From NCBI GenBank assembly GCA_002786915.1, contig PCUV01000103.1:1-64000 (forward strand): a DNA stretch of 64,000 nt, in the 5' to 3' direction. A program made the translations under genes and the position numbers. This DNA is from Comamonadaceae bacterium CG12_big_fil_rev_8_21_14_0_65_59_15. GTDB taxonomy: Bacteria > Pseudomonadota > Gammaproteobacteria > Burkholderiales > Burkholderiaceae_C. Below, in pieces: positions 19,810 through 28,927 of this stretch. The stretch's first letter is position 1, and every line of letters begins with the position of its first letter. The notes under the pieces were generated by a model. The model made no database searches, was not told the DNA's origin, and saw only the letters and a list, made by a program, of their open reading frames with translations.

Positions 19810-19866
19810 CTAACAACTCCACCCGCTGGGTGCCAGTAGTAGAAGAGCTAGACGCGTTGTGTGCAT
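19810..19866 (-). CDS. leuL: Leucine leader peptide of the leuA attenuator
   Basis: An 18-codon open frame reads MHTTRLALLLLAPSGWSC and stops at TAG. Five of its codons are Leu, four of them consecutive (CTT CTA CTA CTG), with one more CTA two codons earlier. CTA is a rare leucine codon in GC-rich genomes, which suits a sensor of charged tRNA-Leu. CACCC/GGGTG within codons 12-16 can form a small hairpin, and GCGGGTGG there can instead pair with CCACCCGC in the terminator loop. It lies in the gap between pssA and leuA, so a promoter is expected within or after the pssA end, or the pssA transcript reads in. Confidence 0.82.
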   Translation of the reverse strand: MHTTRLALLLLAPSGWSC

Positions 19867-19886
19867 GGCTGCAATGTACCACAGCT

Positions 19887-20699
19887 TTACTGATGCAAAC
19901 CGCGTTCTTCGGGCTCTTCGGTCGATGTGCTGATCACGCTGGTCGGAATACCCTTGGCTTTGCGCCAAAAATACACCACGTAGCCACTCAAGCCATAAGC
20001 CACAAAAATCCCGAACAAAACGATCGGCGGATCGATATTGATCACCGCAATCCCGATGGCGATCAGCACAATCACGGCAAACGGCACACTGCGCTTCATG
20101 TGCACGTCCTTGAAACTGTAAAACGGCACATTGGTGACCATGGTCAGCCCCGCATACAGCGCTGTCACAAACATCGGCCAAGCCAAATCACGACCGGGTA
20201 ACCCCAAGTCGGTGGCAACCCAGATAAAACCCGTCACCAACGCTGCAGCGGCAGGCGACGGTAGCCCCTGAAAATAGCGCTTATCGACGACCGCTGTGTT
20301 GACGTTGAAGCGGGCCAGGCGCAGCGCGGCGCAGGCGCAGTAAACAAACGCGGCAATCCAGCCCCAGCGACCCAGACCCTTGAGCGCCCACACATACGCC
20401 ACCAAAGCTGGTGCAGCGCCAAAAGAAACCATATCGGAAAGAGAATCCATCTGCTCGCCAAACGCGCTTTGCGTGTTGGTCATACGCGCTACCCGGCCAT
20501 CCAGGCTGTCGAGCACCATAGCGCAAAAAACACCCACAGCAGCCAACTCAAAGCGCCCATTGATCGCCATCACAATGGCGTAAAAGCCGCCAAACAGTGC
20601 TGCCAGCGTGAACAGGTTGGGTAACACGTACACGCCTTTTCTGCGTTTCTTCAGGGGTGAATCGAGTTCAACCAGATCGGATGGGGTGGGGTCGTCCAT
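19887..20699 (-). CDS. pssA: CDP-diacylglycerol--serine O-phosphatidyltransferase
   Basis: PssA makes phosphatidylserine, the precursor of phosphatidylethanolamine, in the inner membrane. The 270-residue protein holds the CDP-alcohol phosphotransferase motif D-G-x2-A-R-x8-G-x3-D-x3-D in DSLDGRVARM ... FGEQMDSLSDMVSFG. Seven or eight hydrophobic segments follow the short charged N terminus (SPLKKRRKGVYVLPNLFTL). This is the membrane (subclass II) form, unlike the peripheral E. coli enzyme. It is followed on the same strand by the leuA leader. Confidence 0.93.
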   Translation of the reverse strand: MDDPTPSDLVELDSPLKKRRKGVYVLPNLFTLAALFGGFYAIVMAINGRFELAAVGVFCAMVLDSLDGRVARMTNTQSAFGEQMDSLSDMVSFGAAPALVAYVWALKGLGRWGWIAAFVYCACAALRLARFNVNTAVVDKRYFQGLPSPAAAALVTGFIWVATDLGLPGRDLAWPMFVTALYAGLTMVTNVPFYSFKDVHMKRSVPFAVIVLIAIGIAVINIDPPIVLFGIFVAYGLSGYVVYFWRKAKGIPTSVISTSTEEPEERGLHQ

Positions 20700-20733
20700 G
20701 AGCGTGTAGTGATGATGTTCACTTCATAATAAC

Positions 20734-20757
20734 AAAAGGCCACCACGGTGGCCTTTT
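20734..20757. terminator. Bidirectional terminator between ilvC and pssA
   Basis: A perfect palindrome, AAAAGGCCACC followed by GGTGGCCTTTT, has A/T tracts on both sides. It sits 20 bases past the ilvC stop and 35 bases before the pssA start, so it mainly ends the ilvC transcript. Confidence 0.85.
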
Positions 20758-20776
20758 GGGTTGGCTGGCAAAAGAC

Positions 20777-21796
<1,020 letters not shown>

Positions 21797-21828
21797 TCAC
21801 TCCGTTGTAAAAAAATAAATAACTTTGC

Positions 21829-21907
21829 GGGACAGACCAAGATTTGTGCAGCAAATTTGCTCTGTCCCCAACTGATTAAGGCAGGACAGCTCTTTAGCTC
21901 TGTCCCC
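21829..21907. repeat. Two tandem hairpins sharing GGACAG/CTGTCC arms
   Basis: The first arm pair is GGGACAGA (21829-21836) with TCTGTCCC (21861-21868), with inner ATTTG/CAAAT pairing. The second is GGACAGC (21884-21890) with GCTCTGTCC (21897-21905). They lie between ilvH and ilvC and could stabilise or partly terminate the ilv transcript. GCGGGACAGATCAAG at 37936 resembles the first arm. Confidence 0.55.
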
Positions 21908-21913
21908 AACCCA

Positions 21914-22405
21914 CTAAACGCGCAAAATCCGCTCGCCTCGACCAATGCCGCTGGCGCCCGTGCGCACTGTCTCCAGAATGGCACCGTTTTCAATGGCGCT
22001 CAAAAAAGCATCGTTTTTGGACTGGTCGCCTGTCAACTCGATGGTGTAGCTCTTTTCAGTCACGTCGATGATACGGCCACGAAAAATGTCGGCCATGCGC
22101 TTCATTTCTTCTCGCTCCTTGCCCACCGCACGCACCTTGACCATCATCAACTCACGTTCGGTGTAGGCGCCTTCCGTCAAATCCACCACCTTGACGACTT
22201 CTATCAGGCGATTCAAGTGCTTGGTGATCTGTTCAATCACCTCGTCTGATCCGGCCGTTTGAATGGTCATACGAGACAGACTGGGGTCTTCGGTGGGCGC
22301 GACCGTCAGCGACTCAATGTTGTAACCACGGGCCGAAAAAAGCCCCACCACGCGCGACAGTGCGCCCGCTTCGTTTTCAAGTAAAACTGCAATGATATGT
22401 TTCAT
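21914..22405 (-). CDS. ilvH: Acetolactate synthase, small regulatory subunit
   Basis: This subunit activates the catalytic IlvB chain and confers valine feedback inhibition. Residues 1-80 form the ACT domain (MKHIIAVLLENEAGALSRVVGLFSARGYNIESL is its span, residues 1-33, with the valine-site Asn and Gly). The C-terminal half (ELMMVKVRAVGKEREEMKRMADIFRGRIIDV) is the second domain of the IlvH/IlvN family. At 163 residues it matches E. coli IlvH. It lies 107 bases after ilvB and before ilvC, an ilvBHC operon typical of betaproteobacteria. Confidence 0.96.
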   Translation of the reverse strand: MKHIIAVLLENEAGALSRVVGLFSARGYNIESLTVAPTEDPSLSRMTIQTAGSDEVIEQITKHLNRLIEVVKVVDLTEGAYTERELMMVKVRAVGKEREEMKRMADIFRGRIIDVTEKSYTIELTGDQSKNDAFLSAIENGAILETVRTGASGIGRGERILRV

Positions 22406-22512
22406 GGTATGCGACTCCTCTTTTCGCTAACGCGGAAGCTTGCGCTTTCACCACCCTCCTCCACGCACGGTAATGCGTGGACTTGGCGAGCAATAGATTC
22501 ATCTTGTTGGGG

Positions 22513-24315
22513 TTAAAGATCCTCTGAACTGAGCAGCATCTCGGTGATGCCGCTGCCTGCACGCACCATCGGGAACACGTTTTCGGTCGGGTCGGTGCGA
22601 AAGTCCATGAACACCGTGCGGTCCTTGAGCTTGCGTGCTTCACGTAATGCCGGCTCCACGTCCTGCGCACGTTCAATCAGCATGCCCACGTGCCCATAGG
22701 CTTCGGCCAGCTTGACAAAGTTGGGCAGCGCGTCCATGTAACTGCTGCTGTAGCGGCCTTCGTATTCCACTTCTTGCCACTGCCGCACCATGCCCAGGTA
22801 GCGGTTGTTCAGCGAGACGATCTTGATCGGCGTGTTGTATTGCAGGCAGGTGGACAGCTCCTGAATGCACATCTGCACCGAGCCTTCACCGGTGATGCAA
22901 AACACCTCACTCTGCGGTTTGGCCAACTTGATGCCCATAGCGTAAGGAATGCCCACACCCATCGTGCCCAAGCCGCCCGAATTGATCCAGCGACGTGGCT
23001 CGTCGAACCTGTAATACTGAGCCGCCCACATTTGGTGCTGACCCACGTCTGACGTGATGTACACATCGTCATTTTTGGTCATATTCCAGAGCGTTTCCAC
23101 CACGTTTTGTGGCTTGATCACGTCGCCCGTGCCGTGGTCGTACTTCAGGCAGTCGCGCTGGCGCCAACCTTCAATGGTGCTCCACCACGCGGCCAGAGCA
23201 TTGGCATCGGGTTTGACCGCACTCTCCTTGATCATGGCAATCAGCTCTATCAGCACGTCCTTGACGTCGCCCACGATCGGGATGTCCACCCGCACGCGCT
23301 TGGAAATGCTCGACGGATCAATGTCCACATGGATGATCTTGCGCTCATTCTGGGCAAAGTGCTTGGGGTTGCCAATGACCCGGTCGTCAAAACGCGCCCC
23401 CACCGCCAGCAGCACGTCGCAGTTCTGCATGGCATTGTTGGCTTCCAGCGTGCCGTGCATGCCCAGCATACCCAAGAATTTGCGGTCGCTGGCTGGGTAG
23501 GCACCCAAGCCCATCAGGGTATGGGTCACCGGGTAACCCAGCAAATCAACCAGTTGACGCAACTCGTTGGAGGCGTTGCTCAACAGCACACCACCACCGG
23601 TGTAGATGTACGGCCGTTTGGCCGCCAGCAGCAATTGCAAGGCCTTGCGGATCTGTCCGCCATGCCCTTTGCGCACCGGGTTGTACGAGCGCATTTCGAT
23701 GCTCTGCGGATATCCCTGATAGGGCACTTTCTTGAAAGACACGTCTTTGGGAATGTCGATCACCACCGGGCCGGGCCTGCCACTGCGGGCAATATGGAAC
23801 GCTTTCTTGATCGTGTCACACAAGTCGCGCGCGTCCTTGACCAAAAAATTGTGCTTGACCACCGGTCGCGTAATGCCCACCGCATCACACTCCTGGAAGG
23901 CGTCCATGCCAATGGCCGGTGTCGGCACCTGACCGCTGATGATGACCATCGGAATGCTGTCCATGTAGGCGGTGGCAATACCCGTGACAGCGTTGGTCAC
24001 GCCCGGCCCCGAGGTAACCAAGGCCACGCCCACATCACCCGTGGCGCGCGCATAGCCGTCGGCGGCGTGCACTGCGGCTTGTTCGTGTCGTACCAAAATA
24101 TGCTTGATCGACTCTTGTTTGAACAGCGCATCGTAAATATGCAGCACTGCACCGCCGGGATAACCCCAGACAAACTTGACGTTTTCGGCTTGCAGTGCCC
24201 GAATCAACACCTCAGCTCCACGAATCTCGGTATCCACCGATTTGGGCTTGCTGGCGACGGTACGATTCGCAGCTAGATGAGATACCGAACTGGTTTCGGC
24301 TTTTGACATTTCCAT
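22513..24315 (-). CDS. ilvB: Acetolactate synthase, large catalytic subunit
   Basis: The ThDP enzyme joins two pyruvates, or pyruvate and 2-oxobutyrate, the first common step of branched-chain amino acid synthesis. The Pyr domain begins RGAEVLIRALQAENVKFVWGYPGGAVL, with the catalytic Glu in RHEQAAVHAADGYAR. The FAD domain occupies the middle. In the C-terminal PP domain the metal/ThDP motif reads GEGSVQMCIQEL ... NNRYLGMVRQWQ; the usual GDG is GEG here, a change that should still bind Mg2+. The length is 600 with a longer N terminus than E. coli; a second ATG at 24309 is possible. The 254 bases upstream show no leader peptide. Confidence 0.96.
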   Translation of the reverse strand: MEMSKAETSSVSHLAANRTVASKPKSVDTEIRGAEVLIRALQAENVKFVWGYPGGAVLHIYDALFKQESIKHILVRHEQAAVHAADGYARATGDVGVALVTSGPGVTNAVTGIATAYMDSIPMVIISGQVPTPAIGMDAFQECDAVGITRPVVKHNFLVKDARDLCDTIKKAFHIARSGRPGPVVIDIPKDVSFKKVPYQGYPQSIEMRSYNPVRKGHGGQIRKALQLLLAAKRPYIYTGGGVLLSNASNELRQLVDLLGYPVTHTLMGLGAYPASDRKFLGMLGMHGTLEANNAMQNCDVLLAVGARFDDRVIGNPKHFAQNERKIIHVDIDPSSISKRVRVDIPIVGDVKDVLIELIAMIKESAVKPDANALAAWWSTIEGWRQRDCLKYDHGTGDVIKPQNVVETLWNMTKNDDVYITSDVGQHQMWAAQYYRFDEPRRWINSGGLGTMGVGIPYAMGIKLAKPQSEVFCITGEGSVQMCIQELSTCLQYNTPIKIVSLNNRYLGMVRQWQEVEYEGRYSSSYMDALPNFVKLAEAYGHVGMLIERAQDVEPALREARKLKDRTVFMDFRTDPTENVFPMVRAGSGITEMLLSSEDL

Positions 24316-24569
24316 GATGAACCTTTGTGAATTTCTCTGACGAAAAACCTTGGGTGCTTCTTTGCAAACACTCGTGGCGTTACATCGAAACTTAAGACCA
24401 GAACCATCGGCACACTGTTTCTTGCACCCGATCCTGATCCGTTTGCTTTAATTGGTAAAGCCCATTATCGCACCGCAAAAAAGTGGGCAGCACAGCACAA
24501 CTGCCATAATTTGCATTCGACGCGCATCGCTCGTCCACCTCCGACCGACTTAAACAGCAGCAGTTCACC

Positions 24570-25139
24570 TTGGCAACCCCGAAAGAGCTTTCCGATTTTC
24601 TGAAGGAAGTTGAAAAACGCGCCTTCAAGCGGGCGCTTTACCACGTGCGTAACGACGAATCTGCGTTTGACATCGTGCAAGACAGCATGATGCGTCTGGC
24701 CGAAAACTATGGCGACAAACCGGTGGAAGAACTCCCCCTGCTGTTCCAGCGTATCCTCTCCAACGCCACGATGGACTGGTTTCGCAGGCAAAAAGTACAA
24801 AATGCGCTTTTTTCACCGTTTTCTGATTTTCAGTCACAAGACGAGGATGCTGGCGAATTTGACATTCTTGAAGCCATCTCGGTTGCCAACGTGCCACCCG
24901 AATTCGACAACCCGCAAAGCAACCACGAGCGGGCGCAGACCCTCAGAGTCATCGAAGATGCCCTGCTAAAGTTGCCACTGCGTCAACGAGAAGCGTTCTT
25001 GCTGCGTTACTGGGAAGATATGGGCGTTGCCGAAACCGCCAGCACCATGGGCTGCTCGGAAGGTAGCGTCAAAACCCACTGTTTCAGAGCCATTCAGACC
25101 CTAGCCAAAACATTGACCGCCAGAGGAATCAGCTCATGA
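24570..25139 (+). CDS. RNA polymerase sigma factor, ECF-type sigma-70 family
   Basis: This is a small alternative sigma factor of 189 residues. Region 2 covers about residues 10-75 (ALYHVRNDESAFDIVQDSMMRLAENYG; LLFQRILSNATMDWFRRQK). Region 4 covers about 130-185 (LLKLPLRQREAFLLRYWEDMGVAETASTMGCSEGSVKTHCFRAIQTL), with a clear helix-turn-helix. An acidic linker of about 45 residues separates them. The start is a TTG that gives the family-like MATPKELSDFLKEVEKRAFKR. It overlaps the following DUF3619 gene (ATGA), so sigma factor and membrane protein are coupled, as in sigma/anti-sigma pairs. Confidence 0.88.
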   Translation: MATPKELSDFLKEVEKRAFKRALYHVRNDESAFDIVQDSMMRLAENYGDKPVEELPLLFQRILSNATMDWFRRQKVQNALFSPFSDFQSQDEDAGEFDILEAISVANVPPEFDNPQSNHERAQTLRVIEDALLKLPLRQREAFLLRYWEDMGVAETASTMGCSEGSVKTHCFRAIQTLAKTLTARGISS

Positions 25140-25591
25140 GCCACTACACAACACAAGCGCGCGCTGGCGACCTGCCACCGGGCCTGGATGCCGCCGGGAA
25201 GCACGTGGCACGCCTTTTGCTCACGGCCGACGAGCTTTCTCCCAATATGCAGCAGCGCCTGCGAGCCGCTCGTGAACAGGCGGTGGACAAACGCCGCCAG
25301 ATGTTGGCGTTGCAAGCGCAAGTGGTGTGGCGTCACGCAGCCCAAGGCAATGTGGGACAGGGTTGGTTTGAGCAACACGCTTCGATCTGGCACTTCTTTG
25401 GCAGTGTCGGCATGATGCTGGTTCTGGTGTTGGGTTTATGGATGATCGACAGTGTCCAAAGTGATGAATTTGTTAGTGAAACCGCCGAAATCGACAAAAT
25501 GTTGCTCACCGATGACCTACCTCCAGCGGCCTACCTCGACCCTGGATTCAAGCATTTTGTCAAACTCAGTTTCCCCTCGAATGACCGTTGA
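25136..25591 (+). CDS. DUF3619-family single-span membrane protein
   Basis: The 151-residue protein has a soluble N-terminal half with a helical, charged segment (LSPNMQQRLRAAREQAVDKRRQMLAL). One membrane span follows at about residues 83-102 (FFGSVGMMLVLVLGLWMID), and then an acidic C-terminal tail ending YLDPGFKHFVKLSFPSNDR. The topology (cytoplasmic N terminus, one span, periplasmic C terminus) and overlap with the sigma gene fit an anti-sigma-like role, but that is inference; the family has no known function. The stop overlaps the next gene by about 11 bases. Confidence 0.8.
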   Translation: MSHYTTQARAGDLPPGLDAAGKHVARLLLTADELSPNMQQRLRAAREQAVDKRRQMLALQAQVVWRHAAQGNVGQGWFEQHASIWHFFGSVGMMLVLVLGLWMIDSVQSDEFVSETAEIDKMLLTDDLPPAAYLDPGFKHFVKLSFPSNDR

Positions 25592-26156
25592 ATGCATGGC
25601 ACAGCGCAGTTTCAAACACGTGACCGTCACCCTCTGGTCCATCGCCATCCTGGCAACGTCCGTCGTATCCGCCGTCGCTGCGCAAGCTGCAGACGTGGAT
25701 ACAAAAAGTCACGCTGCGGTCAAGCCTGCAACACTGGAATGGTCGCGTTTGACGACCACACAACGTCAGGCGCTCCAGCCGCTGGCTTCAAGCTGGCCTA
25801 GCCTGAGCGAAGTGCAAAAGAAAAAGTGGATTACGCTGAGCCACAACTACGCCAGCCTGACGCCCGCGAACCAGCAAAAGCTGCACCAACGCATGGTGGA
25901 GTGGGCGGCACTCACCCCCAAGCAACGCACCTTGGCGCGGCTTAACTTTTCACAAACCCAGCAGGTCACCCCCGAAGACAAGGCGGAACGCTGGGAGATT
26001 TACCAAAGTTTAACGCCCGAACAAAAAAAGGCGCTGGCGGCATCGGTGCCCAAATTGCCATTGGCCCCCAAAGTTGCCAAACCTGCCACACCGACGCGTG
26101 TCACATCAATCGTCCGGCCCGCATCGGCGGCACTGGCTGCATCGGCTCCCCGCTGA
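25581..26156 (+). CDS. DUF3106-family exported protein
   Basis: This is a 191-residue predicted periplasmic protein. A signal peptide (SFKHVTVTLWSIAILATSVVSAVAAQA) ends near residue 33. The mature part has the DUF3106 pattern of short helical repeats with LT..Q: WSRLTTTQRQALQPL, LSEVQKKKWITLSHNY, LTPANQQKLHQRM, LTPKQRTLARLNF and LTPEQKKAL. It ends in a Pro/Ala-rich tail. The repeats recall the LTPEQ motifs of the Spy/CpxP-like periplasmic proteins, though homology is not shown. A second ATG at 25596 (MAQRSF) is an equally good start. It probably belongs to the sigma-factor operon. Confidence 0.78.
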   Translation: MTVECMAQRSFKHVTVTLWSIAILATSVVSAVAAQAADVDTKSHAAVKPATLEWSRLTTTQRQALQPLASSWPSLSEVQKKKWITLSHNYASLTPANQQKLHQRMVEWAALTPKQRTLARLNFSQTQQVTPEDKAERWEIYQSLTPEQKKALAASVPKLPLAPKVAKPATPTRVTSIVRPASAALAASAPR

Positions 26157-26168
26157 CCGCACGGTGTT

Positions 26169-26687
26169 ATGCAGTGCGACGTGCCAGCCGGATCAACAGA
26201 CCATCCCGCCACCCGATGGCACACGCCCAGCCTGGCGCGACGCATGGCCTGTTGGCTCTACGAAGGCCTGTTGCTGTTTGGCGTGGTCTTCATCGCCGGG
26301 TATCTGTTTAGCACCTTAAGCCAGACGCGCAACGCGCTGGACAACCGGCACGCGCTACAAGCTTTTGTATTTGTGGTGTTTGGCATTTACTTTAGCTGGC
26401 TATGGTCCAAAGGCCAAACGCTGGCCATGAAAACCTGGCACATCCGCGTGCTTGACTTGCAGGGCCAGACGCTCACACAACAACGCGCGCTGCTACGCTA
26501 TTTGTTGAGCTGGTTATGGGTGCTGCCGCCGTTGCTGGCTTCGTGGATGTTCAAACTGTCGGGAGCTGAGGCGCTGGTTATCTTGCCGGGCTGGATCGTG
26601 ATCTGGGCGCTCTTGAGTTTGCTGCACCCACGCCGACAGTTCTGGCACGACGCGCTGGCGGGCACGCAACTGGTCACAGACCGCTAA
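26169..26687 (+). CDS. RDD-family inner-membrane protein
   Basis: The 172-residue protein has the RDD layout. A short N-terminal region (RMACWLYEGLLLFGVVFIAGYLF) leads into the first span; spans follow near residues 32-55, 65-80, 110-130 and 135-155. LAMKTWHIRVLD is the conserved turn after the second span, and RRQFWHDALAGTQLV the ending. In this branch the leading Arg-Asp-Asp signature is reduced to RRMACWLYE-like. Some RDD proteins act as ion exchangers, but function here is unknown. It is the last gene of the sigma/DUF3619/DUF3106 run, 12 bases after the DUF3106 stop. Confidence 0.82.
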   Translation: MQCDVPAGSTDHPATRWHTPSLARRMACWLYEGLLLFGVVFIAGYLFSTLSQTRNALDNRHALQAFVFVVFGIYFSWLWSKGQTLAMKTWHIRVLDLQGQTLTQQRALLRYLLSWLWVLPPLLASWMFKLSGAEALVILPGWIVIWALLSLLHPRRQFWHDALAGTQLVTDR

Positions 26688-26713
26688 CGCGTGCCAGATT
26701 GATCTTGCCGAGC

Positions 26714-27085
<372 letters not shown>

Positions 27086-27125
27086 TCAACGGCGATTGTG
27101 CATGAATCCAATCTTAATCAGTTGG

Positions 27126-27211
27126 GGTCAGAGCACGTCGCTGGCGCGAGTGGTCTGACCCACAAGTTATAAGTTCGGTCAGAGCACGTCGCTGGCGCGA
27201 GTGGTCTGACC
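27126..27211. repeat. Two direct copies of a 35-base hairpin repeat
   Basis: Identical 35-base units lie at 27126-27160 and 27177-27211. Each starts GGTCAGAGCACGTCGC and ends GTGGTCTGACC, so the ends GGTCAGA/TCTGACC pair. They lie between nadE and glnB and look like REP-type elements. The second copy ends nine bases from the nadE stop codon. Confidence 0.8.
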
Positions 27212-27219
27212 CGCCAATT

Positions 27220-28896
27220 TCAAGCACGGAACCGGTTCGTGATCGGGTAGCGCCAGTCCTTGCCAAAGCTGCGGTGTGTGACACGGATGCCCACGGGCGA
27301 CTGGCGGCGCTTGTACTCGTTGATCTTGATCAGCCGCGTCACCCGTTCGACATCTGCTGCGGCATAGCCTGCCGCCACAATGGTATCAATCGACTCGTCG
27401 TTTTCCATGTAGCGCTCAAGAATAGCGTCCAGCACCTCATAGGGCGGCAAGCTGTCCTGGTCTTTTTGATCCGGTCGCAACTCGGCGCTGGGAGGTCGGG
27501 TGATGATGCGCTCTGGTATCGGGCTCGCCCCCGTGCCATAGGGGTCATGGGCGTTGCGCCAACGCGCCAGTCGGAACACGGTGGTCTTGACCAGGTCCTT
27601 GATGACCGCAAAGCCACCTGCCATGTCACCGTACAGCGTGCAGTAGCCGGTGGCCATTTCGCTCTTGTTGCCGGTGGTCAGTACGATGCTGCCAAACTTG
27701 TTGGACAGCGCCATCAGCAGGGTGCCACGAATGCGCGCCTGGATGTTTTCTTCGGTCGTGTCCTCGGGCAGCCCCTTGAACTCACACGCCAGCGTGGCCT
27801 TGAAGGCCTCAAATTCGGGCACGATCGACAGTTCGTCGTAACGCACGTCAAGCCGCGCTGCCATGTCACGCGCGTCCATCCAGCTGATGTCGGCTGTGTA
27901 GGGTGAGGGCATCATCAGCGCGCGCACCCGGTCTTTGCCCAGCGCGTCCACGGCGATCGCCAGCACCAGCGCCGAATCAATGCCGCCCGACAAACCGAGC
28001 AGTACCCCTGGAAAGCCGTTCTTGCCCACATAGTCGCGCACACCCAGCACCATCGCGTCCCACAAATCGGCGTCGAGACTGCCGTGCGGCATCAAAACCG
28101 CTCTTAATTCAAGAGCTGTTTGCGCTTGCTCCACCTGCACCAGAAGGCAATTTTCCTTGAAACCAGGCGCACGCCCGGCCAGACGGCCGTCGGCGTTCAT
28201 GGCAAACGAATAGCCCTCAAAAATCACTTCATCCTGCCCACCCACCAGATGCGCATAAATCAGCGGCAAACCGCAATCCAGCACGCGCTCACGCATCTTT
28301 TCTTCACGCTCCAGCCCCTTGCCCACATGAAACGGCGACGCGTTGATCACGGCCAGCAGTTCGGCGCCAGCATCGCGTGTCTGGCGTGCGGGGGTCTCAA
28401 ACCAGGCGTCTTCACAGATCAACAAGCCCACCTTCACGCGGTGGTCAGGTGCACCTGCTTCAAACACACACACATCGTGCCCGGCGGCAAAATAGCGCCG
28501 CTCGTCAAACACCTGGTAATTGGGCAGTTCACGCTTGGCGTAGGTCGCCATCACCTGCCCCTGGCACAACACGCTGGCGGCGTTGTAGCGCTGCGGTACT
28601 GCCACCGAACGCGTGCGCACATCCCCGCCTGCCGGGTGCCCCACCACCACGCTCAAATGTTCCAGACCCGCCAGCGCCTGCGCCACCGACTGCACCGCCT
28701 CGTCACACGCGGCAATGAAAGCCGGGCGCAAAAAAAGGTCTTCGGCAGCGTAGCCGCAAATCGACAACTCGGGCGTCAGCACCAGCCGCGCGCCGTCCTG
28801 GTACGCCTGCTGCGCGGCCTGAATGATTTTTTGGGCGTTGCCCGCCAGATCACCCACCACCAGGTTGAGCTGGGCCACGCAAATTTTCAGCGTCAT
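27220..28896 (-). CDS. nadE: Glutamine-dependent NAD+ synthetase
   Basis: NadE amidates nicotinic acid adenine dinucleotide to NAD+, taking ammonia from glutamine. The N-terminal nitrilase-type glutaminase domain (about 1-260) shows the Glu in LTPELSICGYAAEDLF and the nucleophilic Cys in LLICEDAWFE. The C-terminal synthetase domain (about 280-558) has the ATP pyrophosphatase loop LLGLSGGIDSALVL, and TTGNKSEMATGYCTLYGDMAGG. The ATG at 28896 (MTLKICVAQLNLVVGDL) is chosen; a longer frame adds unrelated residues. The segment near 28091-28130 (QTALELRAVLMPHG) may carry a short repeat insertion between the two domains. Confidence 0.95.
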   Translation of the reverse strand: MTLKICVAQLNLVVGDLAGNAQKIIQAAQQAYQDGARLVLTPELSICGYAAEDLFLRPAFIAACDEAVQSVAQALAGLEHLSVVVGHPAGGDVRTRSVAVPQRYNAASVLCQGQVMATYAKRELPNYQVFDERRYFAAGHDVCVFEAGAPDHRVKVGLLICEDAWFETPARQTRDAGAELLAVINASPFHVGKGLEREEKMRERVLDCGLPLIYAHLVGGQDEVIFEGYSFAMNADGRLAGRAPGFKENCLLVQVEQAQTALELRAVLMPHGSLDADLWDAMVLGVRDYVGKNGFPGVLLGLSGGIDSALVLAIAVDALGKDRVRALMMPSPYTADISWMDARDMAARLDVRYDELSIVPEFEAFKATLACEFKGLPEDTTEENIQARIRGTLLMALSNKFGSIVLTTGNKSEMATGYCTLYGDMAGGFAVIKDLVKTTVFRLARWRNAHDPYGTGASPIPERIITRPPSAELRPDQKDQDSLPPYEVLDAILERYMENDESIDTIVAAGYAAADVERVTRLIKINEYKRRQSPVGIRVTHRSFGKDWRYPITNRFRA

Positions 28897-28927
28897 GCGC
28901 CTGGGCCCGTGTCGATGCAACCGACGC

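Noticed and set aside
22440..22512. Small RNA between ilvB and ilvH
   Set aside because: Only a CCACGCA/TGCGTGG hairpin is seen, without promoter or terminator.
24316..24569. Leader peptide or riboswitch ahead of ilvB
   Set aside because: No short frame rich in Ile, Val or Leu and no terminator hairpin were found.
27126..27211. CRISPR array
   Set aside because: Only two units, a 16-base gap between them, and no cas genes.
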